Of a DNA stretch of 64,000 nt, positions 1-10,800 are shown one piece after another. The notes beneath the pieces were generated by a model that was not told where the DNA came from, did no database searches, and saw nothing but the letters and a program-made list of their open reading frames with translations. Positions within the stretch are counted from its first letter, which is position 1; each line of letters starts with the position of its first letter. Origin of the DNA: Zygnema cylindricum (taxonomy: Eukaryota > Streptophyta > Zygnematophyceae > Zygnematales > Zygnemataceae); NCBI GenBank assembly GCA_037447655.1, contig JBBHKE010001255.1:7501-71500 (forward strand). The letters are read 5' to 3'. The position numbers were made by a program, and so were the translations under genes.

Positions 1-56
1 ACATGCATGTTGGTTGCCACACTATTTTTCAAGAAAGTCGAGATGAATCCATAAAA

Positions 57-58
<2 letters not shown>

Positions 59-133
<75 letters not shown>
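59..133. repeat. (AT)n microsatellite
   Basis: About 37 uninterrupted AT units. It lies beyond the last visible exon of the minus-strand gene at 354-507. The following 180 bases are A-rich with loose repeats of 'ccattacca'. No coding signal is seen in 1-350. Confidence 0.97.
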
Positions 134-134
<1 letters not shown>

Positions 135-353
135 CCGAATCGTCAGCTTGAGATTATAAAGCCCAAGAGAGAAACTTAAAAAAAAAAGCCACTACCTTAC
201 GAAAATAAAGGCCATTACCTTACAAAAAAGAAAAGCTATTACCATACTAAAAAAAAAGACTTTTACCATACTAAAAAATAAGGGCCATTACCATTCTAAA
301 AAAGGACCATTACCATTAGATACAAATATTTGCTAGTGTCTGAGATCACACAC

Positions 354-507
354 CTGGCACAGGAGGAAGCTTCCTCCACAGCTTCCTGTCCTCTTTCCTT
401 AATGGATTTGCATTCTCACTTCGTTCCTCTTCGATTTCCCGCCGTCGGATCTCCTCAGATTTCAGCAAAAATTTCACCAAGTTGCTGTTTTCTACAAACT
501 CTCGCAG
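354..507 (-). CDS. Internal exon of an unrecognised gene (gene A, exon c)
   Basis: On the minus strand an open frame of 51 codons plus one base runs from an acceptor (gtggcag, 508-514) to a donor gt at 353-352. There is no start codon in it. The translation is strongly charged: it begins LREFVENSNLVKFLL, passes a run rich in E and R (about residues 17-35), and ends KLWRKLPPVPG. Its phase (0 at the acceptor) fits the donor of the exon at 979-1190, so I join the two. The next exon is either in the A-rich 1-350 stretch, where I see none, or off the window. I do not recognise the protein. The coding call rests on frame openness, biased composition and good splice borders. Confidence 0.55.
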
Positions 508-555
508 CTGCCACGTATGACATTATACAAAAACAAGTAGAATTAGCTCTCTACA

Positions 556-735
556 CAGTTTTAAGACGGTTTTAAAGGTTTACAACAGTTTTACAGGTTT
601 ACAAGAGTAATGCACTTATACAACAGTAACACAGTTTTACAAGAATTTTAGGGTTTCATAACAGTTTTACAACGGATTTCCGGTTTTACAACAGTTTTTT
701 ACAACAGTTTTTCCAACAGTTTTACAGGCAAACAG
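556..735. repeat. Degenerate 'acagttttacaa' repeats in an intron
   Basis: About ten imperfect copies of a 9-13 base unit (acagttttacaa) lie between exons b and c of gene A. No gene signal is seen in 510-978. Confidence 0.7.
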
Positions 736-978
736 GTTTTCTTGACTTCAAAAATTAAACAATTTGTCTGCCCGGGGAGATTCAACTAGAATTTAAAATG
801 TGACAATGAAGAAAGGGTTTTTTTCCCCTAGAAACATGCATCCTGCCACACATTGTTGTCTTATCCCCTGTACACAGTGCTGTCTTCTTTCAATCCGTAC
901 ACATTGTTTTAACGAATCCGTACATATTGTTGTCCTATCCAATCCGTACACACTATTTGTCTTACATCCAGCCCGTAC

Positions 979-1190
979 CTTTTTGTTTTCCTCTAATTCC
1001 TTTCCTGGCTTTAAAGGCTCTTTCTTGACAATCAGTGACTGTGGAGAATCATCCCAAACAGGGTTCCTTTGCTTATTTTCCAATTTCTCCCGAAAAATTG
1101 TCGTTTTCTCCACTGTTATCTGTTTTTTCGGAGCTGGAGCGGGCTTATTTCCTTTCCTTCCTCCCAAGAGCCATGACAGCAAACCCATGG
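979..1190 (-). CDS. Exon of an unrecognised gene (gene A, exon b, possible start)
   Basis: On the minus strand an ATG at 1188 in a good context (gccATGG) opens 70 codons that end in frame at a donor (aaaag|gtacgg). The translation begins MGLLSWLLGGRKGNK, then a proline/lysine stretch, then charged sequence ending EENKK. An in-frame TAA 27 bases upstream is compatible with the ATG being the true start. Alternatively, a weak acceptor (gtgaag at 1191-1196) starts the exon at 1190 in the phase left by the exon at 2091-2290. The join would then make one hydrophobic segment across the junction (…NGALYLGM + MGLLSWLL…), which looks like a membrane helix. I cannot choose between the two models. The function is unknown. 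The longer plus-strand frame over this interval is an antisense shadow. Confidence 0.55.
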
Positions 1191-1841
1191 CTTCACATAC
1201 ACGTGCGAATCTTTACGAAATTTATTGTGTATTTACAAACATACGTCAAGGAATAACGAGTAGGAAAACCTTTATAACGGGAGCATCTGATTTAAAACTG
1301 ATCAAAATATAAAGGTGTGGCTGTGAAGGTTAAGAAAACTTAGGAGAAACAGTCGTCCTACTGCTGTTCGTTTCGTTGCCACGTGGCAGTTACAGGAGAT
1401 ATCAGCCTGAACCCCGATGCTCCCAAATGGATAAGGTCAGAACCTTAAAGTTGCACATCGAACCAGTTTGCAAGTCGAAAGCCGATACAGCGCGAAACGA
1501 TATATTTAAAGTACATTACAGTACATTTAAGTTCAGACTAGGTTTCTATAGAATTGTAATTCATGTCTAGAACGGTGTTCCCTTTCTATGACCTTCCCAT
1601 GAAGTGGGTAATAAAGAGGAGATTTAAGTATTTATCGCTACAGTACAATACTGTACTGTACGGCTAATGAGAGTACGGAAGTTCGATATGTTTAAAGTGC
1701 TGTTAAAAGCGGGTGCATCGGCATCAATTATCATCACATCATAAACTCGACCGATTAAAAATTTAAAACTTTAAAGTTTAAACAGCCGGTGTGACACGGT
1801 GTAACAAGCTGGACCGGACTGCTCTTTGTGCGCATGTCTAC

Positions 1842-1915
1842 TCTACAGTACAGTACAGTACAGTACTGTACTAAACAGTACAGTACAGTACAGTACTGTA
1901 CTTTACAGTTTACAG
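1842..1915. repeat. CAGTA microsatellite with palindromic arms
   Basis: Runs of (acagt)n change to actgtact and back, so the tract can fold on itself. A related short block lies at 1641-1663. It sits between gene A exons and about 480 bp upstream of the rhodanese-like start codon. Confidence 0.9.
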
Positions 1916-2090
1916 TGTGCCTCTCATTCGAGTATGAGAAAAATCATTGTTGTTATTATGATAAACAAGCGGTGGGCAGTGCATATTACAGGGAAGAGGC
2001 GTTCCAGTTTTGTAAAACTTATTTCGTATGACCGCACGGTAAAACGCAGATCCTCACTCCAATGTAGCCACTCATGGTAAATCTACTCAC

Positions 2091-2290
2091 TCATTCCCAG
2101 ATACAGGGCTCCATTCAGCGCCTGCCAAGTGGCAATATTTGCCAAACCAGCCAGAGCTCGCCGCGTGGCATTCTGCTCACGCCATCCTTTCTGTCTCCTC
2201 ATCATTCGCTTCACTTCTCCCAGAACTTGGATGTCTCTTCTTTCAGTTATGGCTTCCTCTTTGTCAAAATCTGGATTATGAAAGTCTCTC
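2091..2290 (-). CDS. Exon of an unrecognised gene (gene A, exon a)
   Basis: On the minus strand a frame is open from 2307 to 2091 and ends at a consensus donor (ggaatga|gtgagt). The nearest usable acceptor AG is at 2292-2291. There is no initiating ATG at its 5' end, although a pair of ATGs lies inside near 2204. The translation is charged at first (RRDFHNPDFDKEEA…), then basic (RMMRRQKGWREQ), then hydrophobic (ALAGLANIATWQALNGALYL). It ends only 100 bp from the plus-strand start codon at 2391, so the two genes would be tightly divergent or overlap. It probably belongs with the exons at 979-1190 and 354-507. I do not recognise the family. Confidence 0.5.
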
Positions 2291-2390
2291 CTTTCAGTTG
2301 TCAGGAATTACAGTATTCTCTAGTCGCATAAAAGCCCCGTATCGTAGGCCAAGAGTGAAAAGTCCGTCTGTTTCTTAGCTCAACTTGGCC

Positions 2391-5300
2391 ATGGAAAACT
2401 CAGTATTCAGTTTGGGCTATAAAAGCTCCTGCATACAATGTGTGGGCCAAGGCAGCAGTTTTGCTTTGAAGGCCACCTGTCAGAGAGGGACTCGCCTTAT
2501 TCCTTCTCAATATTCTGTTCCTGTGAGTGTATTCTGTTTCTATTCTCATCATATTTTTGTTTCCAGGTAGTGGATTGATATTGACTTATGAAGTTATTAC
2601 GCGTACGATATTCGAGGCGTTACTGTTCAGTACCCGAACAAATCGGACAGAAAATTTTACTATTTGTACAATTATTTTTACAAACTTTATTACTGGCGCT
2701 ACTGTTCAGCATTCGTAGTAATCGGGCAGAATAATTTGCAATTTGTGCAATTATTTCTACGAATAGTATGACCACTGACCAGTAATGCCAGTTATAGCTT
2801 AGTATTTGCTCCTATTACCATTCATGTCGTTGATTTGGATGTGAATAACGTTTGGTGCCGTTTTTTTTTTTTTTTTTCGCTGACAGCAGTCTGTTCGACT
2901 ACTTTTTGATAATTACAGAAATCTGTGATTCATTATTTCTTTGGTTCCTCCGAGGTTTCTGCCTGAAGCAATTATTTGGTGTTTTATTGTCTGTTATTCT
3001 GTCATGATATGATTACTTCCGTTAGATTGCAATCCTTAAAGTACTTGGACCTCTGACTGACACCATAAATACAAAATTTAAATTTTAACTTGCAAGTTTT
3101 ATTGGTTGTTTGGTACGTCGTTATTGAAGAATGTCACTCTCTTACCCATTTTTTGACGTTCGTTTTTTATTGCAGTCAGTGATATGGTTTTCTTGAAGCT
3201 CTGAATTCGTTGCATTTTCAATAACCTTTCAATTTAATTTTGTTTTCGAGCTATTTGGAGAGATCTCTCATGTTTCACTTGTTGGTAGTATTGTTAATGA
3301 CCATTTTAGTGCTCTAATATCTGCCTCATAGTTTTTTTTTTTTTCAATCGGGAAAAATGTCATCTTTTTTGTGTGGCAGTCATCCTGCTTTAAGTCGTTA
3401 TCATTGAAGACATTCTTTTACTGATTTTATTGCCTTTCCCAAAACTTTCAAGCATCTGTTTTTTGCTCATTGCACTGTTCTATGAGTATCCTCCTCGCTC
3501 CTCCACCTCCTCTCGGCTTAAACCTCTTTCCTCCTCAACGTACATTAGATAGTTTGTTGGAAACAGTATATAAAACTCCAAAAAACTCTGAAAACCGTAA
3601 GGTGGATATTGGATAGTTTGCTGGAAGCTGGAGACATTTAAAAACCCCCTAAGAAGCCTCAAACAAGTTGAATAGTTTGCTGGAAATTTGACTGTATTTT
3701 TCCCATTTTTGCCGCAGGCTTCTATTGCTCGAATTTCACGGTTATCCGTTCTATCGAGAAGACCAAAACCGATTGTGACAAATGTTATTACCAGCGTTTC
3801 CGGAGAAAAGATGGGACAAACTGACCTCAAAATAGAAATTGCGAGAAGAGAGTCACCGAAGTTTTTCACCGTTAATGGAGCTGTGTTCACAGTAACTTTA
3901 TTGGCAGGACCTGGATTTGCAGGTGAAGGTTTCCTGCTTTACGCTTTTGCTGAACACTCGCATGGAGAATACTTGACTAGTCAAGTTTTTAGGTTGTACT
4001 TTTGAAATTATGATGTTCTGGCGGTTATTGCAAACTGCAGATAAATACACTGTCTATTGCGATTAGTGTTATTAACACTAATTTGGTTGTGGTTTTTTTT
4101 GGCCAAAACTCATGAATTAGTGTTATTACCACTGTTTATGGGAGTGGCCCAAAATCCACGATGTCACCCTTCCTTAGATTAGTTTTTTTATACAAGTTTC
4201 CCTTTAGTACTAATAGTTCCTTTGTACTAATACCGATGGCCAGTGTTCTCTGCTAAACGGTTCAGTCAAGTGTGATTGTCATGTTTTTGCAAATCACCTC
4301 ATTGTGTGAAACGCCAAACAGGCTTTTTAGAGCATTAATTTTGAAAGAGACCAGGCATATTCTTCACTTGAATTTTTTGGGTCATGTCTTGGCCATCTTT
4401 TGGTCATATTGGCCGATATTTGGTCATTTGACCAAATAACATGACAGAAAGATGACCAGAAACATGTAAGTGAGAAATGATGACAATTCTTGTTGCAGGT
4501 TGGGGTATGGAATTTTGGATTGCTGCTTTTTTGCTAACTTTTTGTTCATAAGGCCGGTACTGGAGTTGTTAGTTGCTGCTTTTTGTTTTTTTATTCGTCC
4601 ACTAGGCCCATAATCTGAAGCTGAGGATGGGTGCTGGAATGGCTGGCAACAGCGTCGGCTCTTGCAGAGGAAGCTTCCTCTGTCGATCTTTTGGAATCTG
4701 TGGAAAATATAATTGAGCCAGTCCTATTGCTAAATGGTTCTACCGCAGAATCTCTCGAGTCAGTAGAAGCTTCTGCCGAATCATTTGCGAAGACTGTTTT
4801 AAGTGATGCTGAAGCAGCTCAGAGTTCAATAGAGGGTTTGACAGATACTGTAGAGGATGTTACTTCAGAAATGCTCGACGGAGTGAAGGGCACTGGTTTA
4901 GAGGCACCGGAGAATTTTCCGGTTGAGATAAATGCACCGGAAAGCTTTTCGAGTGAAGTAACAGTGCCAGAGGTGCCAGAGGTGCCAGAGGTGCCAGAGG
5001 TGCCAGAGTTACCAGGATTTATCGAGTCAAGCGGTGAGACAGCAATTGATGCAGGAACAGCTGTTGAAGAGGTATCAAAAGAAGTCACAAGCCCTTTGAA
5101 ATCAGCTGCAGATCGATACCGAGATATGTTGGGAGGCGGAGATACAAGTCCTTCGCCACCAAAAGAGGAGGTTTTTACTCCTGATGTCGATCCTCTTACT
5201 GCTGTTCAGGAAACCGTGAATAATGCAATAGAGTCAGCCAAGGCGTCTTTTGTTGGAGCTGTCGATGCAGGCAAAGAGTCTGTGAGTAACTTTGTTGACT

Positions 5301-8300
5301 CTATCACTGGTGCCATTCAATCGTCTGGGGAAGCCTTCAGCAGCTCTGTCGAGTCCAGCAAAGAAGCAGTGGGTGGTGCAGTTAGTGATGTCACAAAGCA
5401 ACTAGGTCTACCTCCATTACCACCATTACCACCTCTTCCTTCTCCTCCCCCTATCCCACGTGTTGACGTCCCTCCTGAAGTAGTTGAAGCAGGAGGCGCG
5501 GTTTTCAATGCAGTCAGACTGGCAGCTGGTGCAGCATCCGTACAGATAGGGCAAGCAGCAGCACAGTTATATTTTGCCACTAAGGAGCAACTGCCTCCAG
5601 AAATTGTTTCAGGGTTAGAGGTGGTAGAGGAGAAAGTGGAGGAATACTCGGGGCCTACCTCAGCCTTTTTGAGGGAAGCTCTTCTTCAGGTATGTTAAAT
5701 GGAGCTCAGGCTGAAGGTTTATGTTCCAGAAGTCACTGATGGAGGAAGCATGAAATGTAGGGCAGCAATGACTATTAGTGTCATTCTAGTTCTTTCATCG
5801 TCCTACGTCATTTGGCAATAGGTTTTCAGATGTTCGTGTTGATTTGTGTCTGGAAAATGCTTTTAGTTCAATGTATTCCACGACTAATCCAGAATCCCAT
5901 ATTGTTTCAAGCACCTGCAGAAAAAAAATGTTTAAGGGTGTTAAAGGAAAATTAGTGTAAACGCAAAATTATAATTAATAATACTAATTTAGTGCAAGGT
6001 GACGTGGCAGATTTTGGTCCACTTCCTTAAATATTGTTGTTAACTCTATTTTGTGATTTTGGGCCAAAAAAAGTCGCGACTGAATTAGTGTTATTAACAC
6101 TAACAACGATGGTGTAGTGTAGTTGTTCTTCAACAGCCTTCTGATGTTCTAATGCTGTAATTCTTTATGCGTTGGGACAGGTTGGGACGGTTGCGAATAC
6201 CGTTTTTCGTGCTGCGGAAATTGCTGTGGGCCTCGATCCCGACGACCCCCTCATTGCCCCTGTAGCGTTGTCCATCATTCTTGTCGGAAGTGCTGGCGTA
6301 TCTATGTAGGTTTACTCTTTCCTCTCAAGTAAATGTGTCCATTTATTTACTGAAGCACTTGAGAAATTACGCCTGTTATGATTGTCTCTGATTCACAATT
6401 TCATTGAACTTGAGAAATTCCTTGCAGTAGGAGTCGTTTCTTGTTACCTTCTGAGTCAAATGAAAGGATTTCCACGGCTTTGAAAGCATGTTCCTGGAAT
6501 TCATATATGGTGTGAATTTATGCTCTGTAGTTAGAAGGCATTTTAATTTTACCGCCGTACAATCAGCAGTATTACACAATTCCCAAGAAAACTGTTGTCG
6601 TAGTTTTTTCAGCTGAGAATGTTGGCCCGATGGTAGGGGATTGGGCACCAGAGCTAGTTAGTTTTTTTTTTTTCTTCTGTATGCCTGTGTCTTATAGACT
6701 TCTATCGTTTGGGGTTCAGAATTCTATACCAGCGAGCACAAGCTGCTGGATATTCAGGAGATTTAACTCCCGAGGAGTCTTTGGAGCTTCTTAGGGAGGA
6801 CTTTGATGCTTTACTACTTGATATTCGTCCCCAGGTTCACTTCCTCTACAACCAAAGATCTGTTTCTGTGTTTATCATAGCTTGACAATTGGAGATTCTA
6901 GAAAGTCCACTATTGTTGACTTCCAGGTTGAGACTTTGAGACATACACGTTATGCCATATGTGTAATGTCGTAATTAGCATCAAGGAAATAGGGAAAGCT
7001 TTAATGTCTCTGGACTAATACCACATCTGATAGTTTGATGTTATACATCTTTGATATTTTGACCAAAACTATGTCAAAGTTTTCGCATAAAGAGGGAGCG
7101 GAAATAAAATTGGGCAAGGGCTGGAACTTTATCAAGAAAGTGTTGGAGGATAGAAGTACAAAGCACCGGGAGAGACGACTGTGTTTGAGTACATGTAGGT
7201 TTATGGGATGATAGTATTGAACTGCTGTAGGCAGGTTTATTCAGTCATCCTTTGAGTATCGAGCATCACATTTCTTTTTATTGCAGGCACTACGAGACCA
7301 AGATGGTATTCCTGACCTTCGGAGGGGTGCTCGTTTTAAAGATGCCGCTGTGGAATTTTACAGGGTACGCCTTCATTCTCTCAAATTGTTCATAATACAA
7401 TCTATGTGATAAGGTGGATATGTTTTATTGTAATGGACAGTTATTCCTTCTCGTGCTGCGTGGAAACTGTTGTTTATTCATTCTTTTCAACATTAAAGGA
7501 GTTTCCTTTGAGTTCGAGAACGAAGTGTATTGAATGTTTCTCTGTGCCTCTATGTTGGCATCATATGTCTTTCCCCTTAAAACCGTAAAAAGCCCTGAAA
7601 GTTCCACTTGTTTACATGCATGTGTTGATAATTTTACAGGTTTCTGACCCAGTGAAAGGCCTCGTGACAAATGCGGAGGAGGTCGACCAAATGATTATGG
7701 CTTCAAAAGTTCGCGGTCTGAAAGGAGTTGGAGTGAGATCTTGTTCCTCTCTCACAGGTGCCATATGTTTTAAGGATGAATAGAGCATTGCAATTGCATT
7801 TGTGCATCCGCACTAAATGTCATGCAGGTAACACATTTTGTGAGAAGAGCATGCCTCTGTACTTTGGTACAGCAAATATAATACGTTCTTGGGACGATAA
7901 AGTACGACTGTGGGTGTGAGTAAATGTACAATGACGGCCTCGATATGTAAGTTGGTCAGACAGGGATTTCTACTCGTTTTACTACAATTACGTGAAAAAA
8001 TTGCGTTGTGTAGGAAACCCGTACAACTGAGTAAAACTTTATGCATGATCTTCTATAGAGTCAATGTGTATTCCCGCTGAAAGGGTACACTGTGAATCTC
8101 TATTGGAGTAAAGAAATAATCAGCGCGAGGATTGTTTTAGCGAATTTAGTTATAAATGACATGGATGATTCTGAACCGGTTAGATAATTAGAGTGAAGGA
8201 AAAAACTTTGGGCATTAACACTGTTAATTTGGTCAGAGGCCAAAGAAACGGGGACCGAATTAGTGTTATTAACACCATATGCAAATCACGGTGTAGCTTT

Positions 8301-9798
8301 GTTGGCATGAATTTCGGCAAATTCTATCCTCCTTTCTTTAGTAGTGTTTTGACCAGAGTTCCTATGGCGATTGCAGACGGGAACTAAAGTGGTGGTTATG
8401 GATGATACTGGAAGTGGAGAATCTCGGGAAGTGGCTCGTGGTCTACGAAAATTCGGAGGATTTGGGGTAAGATCACAATCAGATGATGTAGAGGAAATTT
8501 TGGTATGTTGATTTGAGAATATTTCCTATGTATTGTTTACCTCATAATCAGATGACGAGGAGGAAATTTTGGTATTTTGATTTGAGCATATTCACTTCGG
8601 ATTGGCTAATTCAAAGTCAAAAGTTTTATGGGGCAAGACGAGTGAAACTTAATTTGCGCTGTTGCTTCCTAAAATACTCCTTTTTAAGAGTTCTCCCTTT
8701 CTTTGTTTCGGTTTCTTTTTGCTGCTTCCTAAAATACTCCTTTTGAAGAATTCTCTCTTTCTTTGTTTCGGTTTCTTTTTGCTGCTTCCTAAAATACTCT
8801 TTTTTTTGTTTGGGTTTCTTTTTGCCGTGTCCATTTCGTATACAAGTGTTCCTGTATTTAACATAAAGGTTTTGAGGGGCATTTCCATGTAACAGAAATC
8901 GTATCGTATGAGTGGAGGATATCAGGCATGGGCAAACACCTTTCGGACAAAGCCTGACACACCGGAATCTATTGTCACTCTCCTCAAGCAGGTATATATT
9001 CATTATCATTAATGTTTACGCCATTAAAGAATTAGTAACGAAACATGTGCGATACAGTTTTTCATTTTTTTCAATTAATTGAGTTGGAGTGGGATGCGGT
9101 AATCTTCGAAAATTATACCGATCGAGTGCGAATTAGCAACGATCAAACTTTTATAAACGGAAGTCCAAGACGACCTCTCGTTTACTTTTACTTTTTAAAA
9201 AATTTAAAAATAATGAGTAACCAAATAAATAAATAAGTAAAATAAATAAAAGAAAAAAGAGAGGTTGTCCCGCTCTCTTATTTATTTTAAAAAAAAATTA
9301 AAAAAAAAAATTGCTGATTGTAGTGAATGGTGTACTCCAAATGGCCCGTTAAGACTAATTTCGACCTGTAGAGAACAGTTTCAAGAAAGGATTTGTTAAT
9401 TTGTTAACAAATTATGATCTGCCTTGTGACTTTAGTAACTTTTTGGGGAATGCTGGGAGCTTCAGGAAGCTGAGGCTTTTGTGGAGGAGGTGCGACCATC
9501 GCCTCTGGGAGTTGCCGCTGTCGTAGCCGTATGTGACTTTCCTTATGGGCCAAACCTTAACCTTCTAACTTTTTTATGTATACATTTGCAGTTTTCCTCA
9601 TCGTCATCCCCAGTTTGGATGGAGAAAAACTGTACATTGGTCAGGATTGATTCAAAAACCAAAGTCCTTATGAGTTTTTTTTTCATAATTGCTATTGATT
9701 TTTTTCCATTGTTGGTATTAAATTTTGAACTGGGGATGTCTGTATGGCTGTTGTTGCAGGGTTTTGCACTCGCTGGATATGCCTTAACAGGTGGGTGA
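2391..9798 (+). CDS. Chloroplast rhodanese-like membrane protein (CAS / At3g59780 group), 11 exons
   Basis: Exons as I read them: 2391-2522, 3718-3922, 4626-5689, 6181-6305, 6720-6834, 7287-7364, 7640-7732, 8377-8466, 8896-8991, 9466-9528, 9760-9798. All introns are GT-AG and phases match, giving about 699 residues. The ATG is in context gccATGG. The first ~80 residues are Ser/Arg-rich and poor in acid, like a plastid transit peptide. Exon 3 encodes a long acidic Ser/Glu/Ala region with (VPE)n repeats and a proline-rich PPLPPLPP tract. A membrane segment follows (exons 4-5), then GYSGDLTPEE and a rhodanese domain (about 545-660: LLLDIRP, DGIPDLRR, KVVVMDD, GGYQAW), and a second hydrophobic segment (GVAAVVAGFALAGYAL). 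At the catalytic-Cys position the loop reads VVVMDDTGSG, so the domain is probably not a sulfurtransferase. Order and motifs match plant chloroplast CAS-like proteins, placed in thylakoids in plants (family knowledge). The C-terminus is uncertain: a TGA follows 9760-9795 directly, or a donor at 9791 leads to exon 9937-9965. Confidence 0.85.
4048..4165. mobile_element. Short MITE-like remnant in an intron
   Basis: It starts TACACTGTCTATTGCGATTA and contains the palindrome ATTAGTGTTATTAACACTAAT and a T-run followed by ggccaaaa. These are shared with the elements at 8085-8295 and 12218-12740. The right end is not clean. It lies in intron 2 of the rhodanese-like gene. Confidence 0.4.
4964..5008 (+). 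repeat. Five perfect 9-bp coding repeats (VPE units)
   Basis: gtgccagag is repeated five times without a mismatch inside exon 3 of the rhodanese-like gene and encodes (VPE)5. Copies that share every base suggest recent slippage, so length may vary between individuals. Confidence 0.97.
5948..6117. mobile_element. Short MITE-like remnant in an intron
   Basis: It ends gatggtgta and carries the internal aattagtgttattaacacta palindrome and gggccaaaaa, as in the other small TA-flanked elements. The left end is weak. It lies in intron 3 of the rhodanese-like gene. Confidence 0.4.
8085..8295. mobile_element. Small mariner-like MITE in an intron
   Basis: It opens with TACACTGTGAATCTCTATT and closes with aaatcacggtgta, so the ends are inverted copies with a few changes and carry TA at both edges. 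It contains the aattagtgttattaacac palindrome. It lies in the intron between exons 7 and 8 of the rhodanese-like gene. There is no coding capacity. Confidence 0.55.
8479..8592 (+). repeat. Imperfect direct duplication in an intron
   Basis: About 42 bases beginning cagatgatgtagaggaaatt recur as cagatgacgaggaggaaatt some 70 bases downstream. It stands just 5' of the 60-bp minisatellite, in the same intron. Confidence 0.7.
8661..8824 (+). repeat. 60-bp intronic minisatellite, 2.7 copies
   Basis: Copies start at 8661, 8721 and 8781 with a period of exactly 60 bases. Each begins tgcttcctaaaatactc and ends tttcggtttcttttt. The tract is pyrimidine-rich and lies between exons 8 and 9. It creates long minus-strand open frames rich in K, Q and R that are not genes. 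Confidence 0.93.
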
Positions 9799-9965
9799 AT
9801 TTTTCCTATGGTTTTCGCGGACTTGAAAATGATTGATGCCATATTGTTAAACAGATTATTGTTTCTTCCATTCACATAACAAATCAAGAAATAAATGGAG
9901 CATTTTATCAACTTCTGTGCTTCATGCCTATTCTAGAAGTCAATAATGTTGGAGTTCCTGTATGA

Positions 9966-10409
9966 CTCCCAATTCTTTTAAGGGCAATGCTTCGAGAGGC
10001 CCAGCTGGTATTTGGATGAAAGATTTATAACTTTATTTACTAGAATAAATATTAATGAGGATTTGCTGTCTTGTTATAGTCATCTCCTAATCTTTGTTTC
10101 GGTTGTGAGTTTTCACTCAAGTTCTTCATATCCTTTACATATGCACATATTTGAACGCCTCCTGTGAGAAGATTAGGAAAATTCAAAGAACAGAAGGAAA
10201 AGAAGGCGAGGGGGAAGAAGTGAAAGATAGGAAGAGAGGCGAAGAGGAAAAGGAAGACGAGGGTGAGAAGATGTATGGACCTCTTATTCTGAGGCTGTGA
10301 TGGTTTTCAAATGATTAAAATATAATTTTTCAAGTTATTAAAATAAAACTATCCAGATTATCAAAAATAAAACTATCCCCTCCATTACTAATGACAAGTT
10401 CCCTGGTGC
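9966..10409. other. Intergenic stretch with a purine-rich tract
   Basis: Between the rhodanese-like gene and the first transposon block. Purine-rich sequence at 10160-10280 gives a short charged plus-strand frame (rich in E, K, R, G) ending at a TGA near 10300. It could be a 3' exon of the rhodanese-like gene, but composition alone explains the open frame. Nothing else is recognised. Confidence 0.4.
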
Positions 10410-10797
10410 CGAATGAGTCGATGAAATATGAAAATTTTCACACGTCCCCAAAGTCACGTGCCTTCGGACAAGGTGACCGTAAAATTTTTGCCGAAAAGAA
10501 ATACGGTTTTTTCCTGAAAGTCAGCAGCGTGAAGGAGATCTCTAAGGTACATTGACGCGGTACACTTGTGAAGTACACGTACGTAATACGCAAGTACGGA
10601 TTTTTATACGAAAATGGTCGGTTTCCAAATCTTTGACGATTTTATAGATTTGATTGTCGACCTACGTGGAATCACTCAAATTAGAACACGTATGTAAAAA
10701 CTTGTTTACAGATGATACGCGATGTAACCGAGGCCTCTGTAATACAGAAATTTTGTTGTCCGTACTATTACAGAGACCTCCTGATGTAACCATACCC
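10410..10797 (-). mobile_element. Truncated copy of TIR element 1 (Tourist-like)
   Basis: This is the inverted copy of about 26181-26570, alignable along nearly 390 bases. Shared blocks include ctgatgtaaccataccc at the right edge, the hairpin gaggcctctgtaata / tattacagagacctc, and the stretch around gtcacgtgccttcggacaagg. It ends at CCC followed by TAA (10798-10800) and is directly joined to element 2 at 10801. Confidence 0.75.
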
Positions 10798-10800
10798 TAA

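Noticed and set aside
800-1312. Plus-strand frame of 170 codons
   Set aside because: It lies opposite exon b of gene A, and its composition is that of an antisense shadow. The minus strand has the better context, donor and continuation.
1376-1450. Motif TGDISLNPDAP reminiscent of the 2A-like GDxxxNPGP of some retrotransposons
   Set aside because: The final PGP is not kept, and there is no flanking reverse-transcriptase or ORF1 sequence; one short look-alike is not enough.
8626-9009. Minus-strand frame of 127 codons rich in K, Q and R
   Set aside because: It is produced by the 60-bp intronic minisatellite and has no independent coding signal.
9937-9965. Terminal exon of the rhodanese-like gene
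   Set aside because: Acceptor ttctag and phase fit, giving ten codons to a TGA, but the simple read into TGA at 9796-9798 is as good; left as an alternative in the gene entry.
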